Assembly: GCF_000425065.1 (NCBI RefSeq)
Contig: NZ_KE384301.1
Location: forward strand, 392,149-456,148
DNA length: 64,000 bases
Source: Actinomadura rifamycini DSM 43936
GTDB lineage: Bacteria; Actinomycetota; Actinomycetes; Streptosporangiales; Streptosporangiaceae
Reading direction: 5' to 3'
Translations under genes and position numbers: made by a program
Notes under the pieces: generated by a model
Databases searched by the model: none
Seen by the model: the letters and a program-made list of their open reading frames with translations, nothing else
Told to the model about the DNA's origin: nothing
In this document: positions 55,939 through 64,000 of the stretch, in pieces
Layout of the letters: every line of letters starts with the position of its first letter
Position numbering within the stretch: position 1 is the stretch's first letter

Positions 55939-56985
55939 ATGGAGGATCCGCTGACCAGGCGAGCACTCATCACCGGCATCACCGGACAGGACGGCTCGTA
56001 CCTGGCCGAGCATCTGCTCGCACAGGGGTACGAGGTGTGGGGTCTGGTGCGGGGTCAGGCGAACCCGCACGTCTCGCGGCTGCGCAAGCACGTCGGCGAC
56101 GTGCGGATCACCACGGGCGACCTGCTGGACCAGAGCAGCCTCATCTCCGCGGTGGAACAGGTCCGGCCCGACGAGGTGTACAACCTCGGCGCGATCTCCT
56201 ACGTCCCGATGTCCTGGCAGCAGGCGGAGCTCACCGCCGAGGTCACCGGCATGGGCGTGCTGCGGATGCTGGAGGCGATCCGCGTGGTGTCGGGCATCAG
56301 CCCGTCCCGGACGCCCGGCCGCGAGCAGATCCGCTTCTACCAGGCGTCGTCGTCGGAGATGTTCGGCATGGTCCGGGAGACGCCGCAGAACGAGCGGACG
56401 CCGTTCCACCCGCGCAGCCCGTACGGGGTCGCCAAGAGCTACGGGCACTACATCACCCAGAACTACCGCGAGTCGTACGGCATGTTCGCGGTCAGCGGGA
56501 TCCTGTTCAACCACGAGTCGCCGCGCCGGGGCGCCGAGTTCGTCACCCGGAAAGTGTCGCTGGGCGTCGCCCGCATCAAGCTGGGCCTCGCCTCCGAGCT
56601 GCGCCTGGGGAACATGGACGCGCGCCGCGACTGGGGCTACGCGGGCGACTACGCCCGCGCGATGCGGCTGATGCTCGCCCAGGACTCCCCGGAGGACTTC
56701 GTCATCGGCACGGGGCAGACCCAGTCGGTGCGGGAACTTGTCGAGTTCGCGTTCCGCACGGCGGGCCTGAACTGGGAGGACCACGTCGTCCTGGACGCCA
56801 AGTACACCCGGCCCGCCGAGGTGGACCTGCTGTGCGCCGATCCGAAGAAGGCGCGCGAGCAGCTCGGCTGGGAGCCGGAGATCACGTTCGAGGGCCTGGT
56901 CCGGATGATGGTGGAGTCGGACCTGCGGCTGCTGTCGGAGTCCGCGCGCCCCGAGGACGAGCCGTTCAGCCCCGACCACTGGTGA
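55939..56985 (+). CDS. gmd: GDP-mannose 4,6-dehydratase
   Basis: The 348-residue extended SDR has the NADP motif TGITGQDGSYLAEHLL, YNLGAISYVPMSW, the catalytic triad region ASSSEMFG with SPYGVAKSYGHYI, LFNHESPRRGAEFVTRKV and NMDARRDWGYAGDYARAM. It makes GDP-4-keto-6-deoxymannose, precursor of GDP-fucose, rhamnose or related sugars. The usual reductase partner is absent nearby. The C-terminal substrate region is complete. Confidence 0.95.
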   Translation: MEDPLTRRALITGITGQDGSYLAEHLLAQGYEVWGLVRGQANPHVSRLRKHVGDVRITTGDLLDQSSLISAVEQVRPDEVYNLGAISYVPMSWQQAELTAEVTGMGVLRMLEAIRVVSGISPSRTPGREQIRFYQASSSEMFGMVRETPQNERTPFHPRSPYGVAKSYGHYITQNYRESYGMFAVSGILFNHESPRRGAEFVTRKVSLGVARIKLGLASELRLGNMDARRDWGYAGDYARAMRLMLAQDSPEDFVIGTGQTQSVRELVEFAFRTAGLNWEDHVVLDAKYTRPAEVDLLCADPKKAREQLGWEPEITFEGLVRMMVESDLRLLSESARPEDEPFSPDHW

Positions 56986-57030
56986 CCCCTCCCCCGCGCT
57001 GACGGCCCGGCGGCGTGACACGATGCGACC

Positions 57031-58659
57031 ATGGCTGACGTCGCCGCGGATCCGGGGAGCGCCCGGCTGGGCACCGGACCGGGCCGCTGGATCCTCCTCG
57101 CGACCGTCCTCGGGTCGGGTCTGGCGCTGCTCGACGCCACGGTCGTCAACGTCGCGCTGCCCGCCATCGCCGACGACCTCGACGCGGACATCACGGGCCT
57201 GCAGTGGACCGTGAACGCCTACACGCTGACGCTGGCCGGGTTCATCCTGCTCGGCGGGTCGCTCGGCGACCGGTACGGGCGGCGGCGCATCTTCCTGCTC
57301 GGGGTGGTGTGGTTCGCGGCCGCGTCGGTGCTGTGCGCCGTCGCGCAGGACGTCGGGATGCTGGTGGTGTCCCGGGCGCTGCAGGGCGTGGGCGGGGCGC
57401 TCCTCACCCCGGGCTCGCTGGCGATCATCCAGGCGTCGTTCGCCCCGGACGACCGGCCCCGCGCGGTCGGCGCCTGGTCGGGGCTCGGCGGCATCGCCGG
57501 GGCCGTGGGGCCGTTCGCGGGCGGGTGGCTGGTGGAGGCCGCGGGCTGGCGGTGGGTGTTCCTGCTCAACGTGCCGCTCGCCGCCCTGGTGGTGCTGGTG
57601 GCGGCGCGGCACGTGCCCGAGAGCGCCGACCCGGACGCGGGCGGGCGGTTCGACGTGCTCGGCGCGGTGCTCGCGGCCCTCGCCCTCGCGGGCACGACGT
57701 ACGCGCTGACGGAGGCGCCGAGCGGGCGGGCGCGTCCGCTCGTGGTGGCGGTCGCCGGGATCCTCGGCGCGGCGGCCGCGGCGGGGTTCCTCGCCGTGGA
57801 GCGGCGGCGCGGCGGCGGGCGGCGGCTGTCCGGCCGGGCCGGGGCGGACGTCCCCCGGCCGATGCTGCCGCTGGAGGTGTTCGCCGCCCGGCAGTTCTCG
57901 GCGGTGAACGCCGTGACGTTCCTGGTCTACGGCGGGATGGGCGTGCTGTTCTTCCTGCTCGTGCTGCACCTGCAGGTCGTGGGCGGGTTCTCGCCGGTCG
58001 CGGCGGGCGCGGCGCTGCTGCCGGTGACGGCGCTGATGCTGCTGCTGTCGGCGCGGGCGGGCGCGGTCGCGCAGAAGATCGGGCCGCGGTGGCCGATGGC
58101 GGGCGGACTGCTGGTGGCGGCCGCGGGGATGCTGCTGGTCGGGCGGATCGGCGCGGGCGCGTCCTACGTCCGGGACGTGCTGCCCGCGGTGACCGTGTTC
58201 GGGCTGGGGCTGTCGGCGGTGGTCGCGCCGCTGACCGCGACGGTGCTGGCGACGGCGCGGTCCCGGCACGCCGGGGTGGCCAGCGGCGTCAACAACGCGG
58301 TGGCGCGGGCCGCGGGGCTGCTCGCGGTCGCGGCGATCCCGCCGCTGACCGGCCTGACGGGCGGCGCGCTGCGCGATCCGGAGGCGTTCGCCGACGGGTT
58401 CGGCCTGTCGATGGCGGTGTGCGCCGCGCTGCTGGCGGCGGGGGCGGTGCTGACGCTGCTGACCGTCTCCGACGGCGCGCTGGTCGTCGCGGAGGGGGCG
58501 CACTGCGAGCCCCAGGCCCGCAGCCACTGCTCGGTCGGCGCGCCGCAGCTGCAGCCGGAGCCCGAGACCGTCCCCGACACGGGCGCCGGACACGGCGGCG
58601 GGCACGGCGGCGGGCACGGACAGGGGCACGGCGGGGGGCGCGCGGGCGAGCCCGGGTGA
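57031..58659 (+). CDS. DHA2-family (14-helix) MFS drug exporter
   Basis: The 542-residue protein has the DHA2 start LDATVVNVALPAIADDLDAD, loop motif GGSLGDRYGRRRIFLLG and motif C LGGIAGAVGPFAGGWLVEAAGWRWVFLLNVPLA, all typical of EmrB/QacA exporters. The tail is a His/Gly-rich stretch (GGGHGGGHGQGHGGG) that could bind metal. It is followed at 67 bp by a shortened LysR gene on the same strand. The substrate is unknown. Confidence 0.92.
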   Translation: MADVAADPGSARLGTGPGRWILLATVLGSGLALLDATVVNVALPAIADDLDADITGLQWTVNAYTLTLAGFILLGGSLGDRYGRRRIFLLGVVWFAAASVLCAVAQDVGMLVVSRALQGVGGALLTPGSLAIIQASFAPDDRPRAVGAWSGLGGIAGAVGPFAGGWLVEAAGWRWVFLLNVPLAALVVLVAARHVPESADPDAGGRFDVLGAVLAALALAGTTYALTEAPSGRARPLVVAVAGILGAAAAAGFLAVERRRGGGRRLSGRAGADVPRPMLPLEVFAARQFSAVNAVTFLVYGGMGVLFFLLVLHLQVVGGFSPVAAGAALLPVTALMLLLSARAGAVAQKIGPRWPMAGGLLVAAAGMLLVGRIGAGASYVRDVLPAVTVFGLGLSAVVAPLTATVLATARSRHAGVASGVNNAVARAAGLLAVAAIPPLTGLTGGALRDPEAFADGFGLSMAVCAALLAAGAVLTLLTVSDGALVVAEGAHCEPQARSHCSVGAPQLQPEPETVPDTGAGHGGGHGGGHGQGHGGGRAGEPG

Positions 58660-58725
58660 GGCCGTTTCGGGCCAGGTTCCGCCGTTGTCCGGGACCCCGG
58701 CGGCCGGTTGGCATACCGTCGGGAC

Positions 58726-59343
58726 ATGAATCTGCGGCAGCTGCGCTACGTCGTGGCGACCGCCGACCACGGCACGATGACGTCGGCGGCCCAGGCGCTC
58801 TACGTCGCCCAGCCCGCCCTGTCGCGGGCCGTCCGGGAGCTGGAGCGCGAGCTCGGCATCGAACTGTTCGCGCGCTCGGGGCGCGGCGTCGTCCTCACCC
58901 CGGTCGGTGAGCAGGTGGTGCGGCGGGCGCGGGCGGCGCTGGAGGCCGTGGACGCCATCGAGGCCCTGTCGGCGGCGCGGGGCCACGGGCAGGGCGCCGA
59001 TCTGCGCATCGCCACGACCGCCGCGCTGGAGCCGGAGCTGATCGGACGGCTCGTCCCGCTCTTCGCCCGCGCGCAGCCGGCCGTCCGGATCCGGGTGGTG
59101 CGGTGCGCGGACCGCGTCGCGGTCGCCGCGGCGCTGCGCGCGGGCCGCGCCGACCTCGGGCTCGCCGAGCCGCCCGCCCCGGCCGACCTGGCCGTCCACC
59201 CGCTGACCCCGCGGGCCGGGCTGGTGCACCCGCACCGCCGGACGCCGCCCGCGGGCCGCGACTTCCTGGCGTTCGCCAAGGAGTGCCTGAGGGAGTCCGT
59301 CAGGGAGCCGGTGCGCGAGGCGCCGGGCGGCCGGAACCGCTGA
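58726..59343 (+). CDS. Shortened LysR-family regulator
   Basis: The 205-residue protein has a complete LysR HTH (ATADHGTMTSAAQALYVAQPALSRAVRELERELGIELF) but only about the first third and last few percent of the effector domain. The sequence passes from AVHPLTPRAGL to DFLAFAKECLRES, a motif expected near the C terminus, so roughly 90 residues appear missing. TACCGT (58714-58719) ends six bases before ATG, suggesting a leaderless mRNA. It may be a dominant DNA-binding form or a decaying gene. Confidence 0.8.
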   Translation: MNLRQLRYVVATADHGTMTSAAQALYVAQPALSRAVRELERELGIELFARSGRGVVLTPVGEQVVRRARAALEAVDAIEALSAARGHGQGADLRIATTAALEPELIGRLVPLFARAQPAVRIRVVRCADRVAVAAALRAGRADLGLAEPPAPADLAVHPLTPRAGLVHPHRRTPPAGRDFLAFAKECLRESVREPVREAPGGRNR

Positions 59344-59451
59344 GCGCCGGTGCCCGGCGCGGGGACCGGGCGCGGGGACCGGTGGACGGATGCCCCGGCC
59401 ACGAGCTCGCCGTGGCCGAGGCGCCTCCCCGGCACCGCGCGCGGAGCGTCC

Positions 59452-60366
59452 TCAGGACGCGCCGCCGGCGGGGCCGTCGGGGAGGTCGGCGGCGTAGGAC
59501 TCCTTCACCACGTCGAGGTGGTGCCAGGACTCCCGGACCGTCACGCCGGGCACCGAGCGGACCGCGTCGAGCACGGTGACCAGTTCGGCGCGCGAGGCCG
59601 CCTCGGCCTGCCCCACGATGTCGTAGCGGCCGAACCCGGTCGCCACGTAGCGGACGCCGTCCAGCGCGGCGACCGCCTCCGCGGCCTTGCGCAGGCCGCC
59701 GCCGACCAGCAGGCCGAACCCGCCGAGCTCGGCCGCGCCGAGCGCCCGCGGGTCGGCGAGGCCGGTCACCTGGATCACCCCGGTGCGCATGAGCCGCACC
59801 ACCCGGGCCCGGGTGGCCGCCTGCGACAGCCCGATGATGTGCGCGAGCCGGGTGTAGGGGGCGCGACCGTCGCGCTGGAGCTCCCGCAGGAGCCGCCAGT
59901 CGATGTCGTCGAGAGTGACCTCCCCGAGCTCCCGCACCACCGTGTGGGCGTCCCGCACCGTGGCGACGGAGCGGAACACCTCCGCGGTCCGCACGCCGGG
60001 GACGGACCGCAACTGGTCCACCTCGGCGGCGAGGGCGGTGTCGTCCCTGGTGCGCACCTGGACGACCAGGTCGTGCGGTCCCGCGGTCAGCGCGGCGAAG
60101 CCGACGGCCGGCCGTTCGGCGACGGCCGTCGCGACCTCCCGCGCGGAGCCGTCCACGGTGACCGAGACGTGCCCGGTCGCCTCGGCGCCGACGACGGCGG
60201 CGTGCACGATGCCGACGACCCGGACGACCTCCGTTTCGAGAAGGTTCTGCACGCGTGCCCGCACGGCCGTGCGGGATAGCCCGACGCGATCGGCGAGCGC
60301 CTGGAACGTGGCCCTGCCATCCCGCTGGAGCTCGCGGACGAGCACGGCGTCGACCGCATCCAGCAC
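59452..60366 (-). CDS. Double-length Lrp/AsnC regulator
   Basis: The 304-residue protein has two AsnC-type HTH units (LVRELQRDGRATFQALADRVGLSRTAVRARVQNL and LLRELQRDGRAPYTRLAHIIGLSQAATRARVVRL), each followed by an Lrp ligand (RAM) domain. Standard Lrp proteins have one of each at about 150 residues. GTG at 60366 is preferred because GAGGAGGAC lies six bases upstream, inside the longer ATG frame that begins at 60384. Target genes are unknown; a TTGC/GCAA dyad upstream suggests self-control. Confidence 0.9.
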   Translation of the reverse strand: MLDAVDAVLVRELQRDGRATFQALADRVGLSRTAVRARVQNLLETEVVRVVGIVHAAVVGAEATGHVSVTVDGSAREVATAVAERPAVGFAALTAGPHDLVVQVRTRDDTALAAEVDQLRSVPGVRTAEVFRSVATVRDAHTVVRELGEVTLDDIDWRLLRELQRDGRAPYTRLAHIIGLSQAATRARVVRLMRTGVIQVTGLADPRALGAAELGGFGLLVGGGLRKAAEAVAALDGVRYVATGFGRYDIVGQAEAASRAELVTVLDAVRSVPGVTVRESWHHLDVVKESYAADLPDGPAGGAS

Positions 60367-60397
60367 GGCTGTCCTCCTCGACATGCGATGAATCGTT

Positions 60398-60413
60398 TTG
60401 CCAGCAACTGCAA
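60398..60413 (-). promoter_or_regulatory. Candidate Lrp site upstream of the double Lrp gene
   Basis: TTGC (60398-60401) and GCAA (60410-60413) form an inverted repeat in an AT-richer patch before the regulator start. Lrp/AsnC proteins bind dyads of this kind, often at their own promoters. Confidence 0.4.
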
Positions 60414-62570
<2,157 letters not shown>

Positions 62571-62705
62571 ACGGATGCGTTCGGGCCGGTCAGCGGCCCG
62601 CGCTTTTCCGCGACACGCCGCGCGCGCTCTCCGCGCGCGCGGCGTTCCCGGTTGCACGCTCGCCTGAGGACGCGGCAGGGGGGCCGCGCCCGGAGGGGGC
62701 GGAGC

Positions 62706-64000
62706 ATGCGCGACGAGGAGCCCGAGCAGCGACCGGCGGACGGACGCGGCCGGTCCCGCGCGCGCGGCGGGCAGCACCGCGCGGCCCGGCGCGGCCGCCC
62801 CGGCCGTCCCGGCGGGCGGAACGCCTCGTACGCGGTCGCGGAGGCGCTGCTGATGGCGGCGGTGTCCCCGGCCCTGCCCGGCCTCGCGCACCTGCGGGCG
62901 GGGCGGATCCGGCTCGGCGGGGCGCTGCTCGCCGCGCAGGCGGTGCTGCTGACGGCCGCGGCGCTGGCGTTCGCGCACCTGCGCCCCCTGTTCCTGCAGC
63001 TGTCGGTGCGCCCCGGCTGGCTCACCGCCGCCATGGCGTGCTCGGTGGTGCTGGCGGCGCTGTGGGCGCTGCTGATCGTCCACTCCTACCTGGTGCTGGC
63101 GCCCGCGGACCTCTCGCCGCCGTGGCGGCTCGCGGGCGGCACGACCGTCTCGGTGCTGTGCCTGCTGGTGATCGTCCCGCCGCTGACCGTGGCGCACTAC
63201 GGGCACCTCCAGCGCGACCTCGTCGACAGCGTCTTCGCCGACGGCCCCGCGACGCCCGCCGCGCAGGCCGGCGGCACCCGCGCGCCCGCGCCCGCGCCGG
63301 GCGGCGCGAGCCCCGACCGGGACCCGTGGGCCGGCGTGCCCCGCCTGAACGTCCTGCTGCTCGGCGGCGACGCCGACACGGGCCGCCCGGGCGTGCGCAC
63401 CGACAGCATGACGCTCGCCAGCGTCGACACCGGCACCGGCGACACCGTCCTGCTGAGCCTGCCGCGCAACCTGCAGCACGTGCCGGTGTGGTCGGACGGG
63501 CGGCGCGTCCCCTATCCCGCGGACGGGCTGCTGAACGCCGTCTACGGCCTGGGCACCGACCGCCCGGACCTGCTCGCGGGCGGCGGTCGCGCCGTCCGCG
63601 ACCCCGGCGCGGAGCTGCTGAAGCGGACGGTGTCCCACATCCTGGGCCTGCCGGTCCCCTACTACGTGATGGTCGACATGCGCAGCTTCCGGCAGATCGT
63701 CGACGCGGTGGGCGGCGTCCGGGTGTGCGTCGCCGAGCCGGTCCCGGTGCCCCGCTCGCAGGTCCCGGCGGGCGTGCTGCGGCCCGGCTGCCGCACGCTG
63801 ACCGGGCGGGAGGCGCTCTGGTACGGGCGGTCCCGCACCGGCAGCAGCGACTACGTCCGGATGGGGCGGCAGAAGTGCCTGCTGTGGGCGCTGGCGCGCC
63901 AGGCGGGCCCGCTGACCGTGCTGCGCAGCTTCCAGCGGCTCACCGAGGTGTTCAAGGAGTCGGTCGGCACCGACCTCCCGCAGCGGCTGCTGCCCGCCCT
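62706..64000 (+). CDS. LytR-CpsA-Psr (LCP) family cell-wall ligase, 3' end outside window
   Basis: The frame is open from ATG 62706 to the window end (432 codons). A basic cytoplasmic N terminus is followed by several membrane segments (YAVAEALLMAAVSPALPGLAHL, LLAAQAVLLTAAALAFAHL, GWLTAAMACSVVLAALWALLIVHSYLVLA, TTVSVLCLLVIVPPL), then an extracytoplasmic LCP domain with LLLGGDADTGRPGVRTDSM, SLPRNLQ and VVDAVGGVRVCV-like pattern and the YGRSRTGSSDYVRMGRQK motif carrying the Arg residues that bind the pyrophosphate lipid. LCP proteins attach glycopolymers to peptidoglycan. The extra N-terminal helices are more than the usual single one. Confidence 0.9.
   Translation, partial: MRDEEPEQRPADGRGRSRARGGQHRAARRGRPGRPGGRNASYAVAEALLMAAVSPALPGLAHLRAGRIRLGGALLAAQAVLLTAAALAFAHLRPLFLQLSVRPGWLTAAMACSVVLAALWALLIVHSYLVLAPADLSPPWRLAGGTTVSVLCLLVIVPPLTVAHYGHLQRDLVDSVFADGPATPAAQAGGTRAPAPAPGGASPDRDPWAGVPRLNVLLLGGDADTGRPGVRTDSMTLASVDTGTGDTVLLSLPRNLQHVPVWSDGRRVPYPADGLLNAVYGLGTDRPDLLAGGGRAVRDPGAELLKRTVSHILGLPVPYYVMVDMRSFRQIVDAVGGVRVCVAEPVPVPRSQVPAGVLRPGCRTLTGREALWYGRSRTGSSDYVRMGRQKCLLWALARQAGPLTVLRSFQRLTEVFKESVGTDLPQRLLPA

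Overview
This window comes from a very GC-rich actinomycete chromosome. Coding third positions are almost all G or C, GTG starts are common, ATGA/GTGA gene overlaps are frequent, and there are iron boxes of the IdeR/DmdR type. The gene set (MbtH, MbtI-type salicylate synthase, GuaB1, FolP2, DUF574 methyltransferase, CGNR protein, L,D-transpeptidases) and the siderophore locus fit a Thermomonosporaceae/Actinomadura-like organism. That placement is inference; no rRNA is present.

Region 1 (about 860-26,420) is an iron-regulated siderophore locus of the salicyl-oxazoline/hydroxamate type. It holds an MbtH protein, an ornithine N-hydroxylase, a siderophore-binding lipoprotein, a 4055-residue NRPS (C-A-T-C-A-T-C-A(MT)-T-C-T), salicylate synthase, salicyl-AMP ligase, a dedicated aspartate 1-decarboxylase, an EntS-type exporter, a loading NRPS (ArCP-Cy-A-T) and two FecCD permeases. 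Six iron boxes sit in its promoters. Reading the modules in order suggests salicylate - cyclised Ser or Cys - Gly - beta-Ala - N-methyl-N5-hydroxyornithine - a second hydroxyornithine. This resembles the madurastatin family. Three things are odd: the last module has no A domain or thioesterase, one C domain lacks the catalytic His, and no FecE-type ATPase is present.

Region 2 (26,490-35,820) is an apparent catabolic operon on the minus strand. It encodes a complete branched-chain-amino-acid-type ABC importer, an acyl-CoA synthetase, an IclR regulator, a Rieske oxygenase and a tiny Cys/His protein. A PaaX-family regulator is divergent. Uptake, CoA activation and oxidation of an aromatic acid is the natural reading, but the substrate is unknown.

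Region 3 (35,820-46,060) is general metabolism and regulation: LysR/EamA pair, DUF574 methyltransferase, TetR/SDR pair around a perfect palindrome, a xylose module (ROK repressor, xylB, xylA), a DinB-family protein and a glycosyltransferase.

Region 4 (46,100-64,000) carries two paralogous lipoprotein L,D-transpeptidases, a VC0807-type membrane protein, LysR/aminotransferase pair, a divergent tRNA-Trp, an unknown protein ending in a YPVVADP motif, a frameshifted small membrane gene, a CGNR regulator, FolP2-type DHPS, GDP-mannose 4,6-dehydratase, a DHA2 exporter next to a shortened LysR, a double-length Lrp regulator, GuaB1 and the start of an LCP (cell-wall ligase) gene. No insertion sequence, integrase or CRISPR array was seen.
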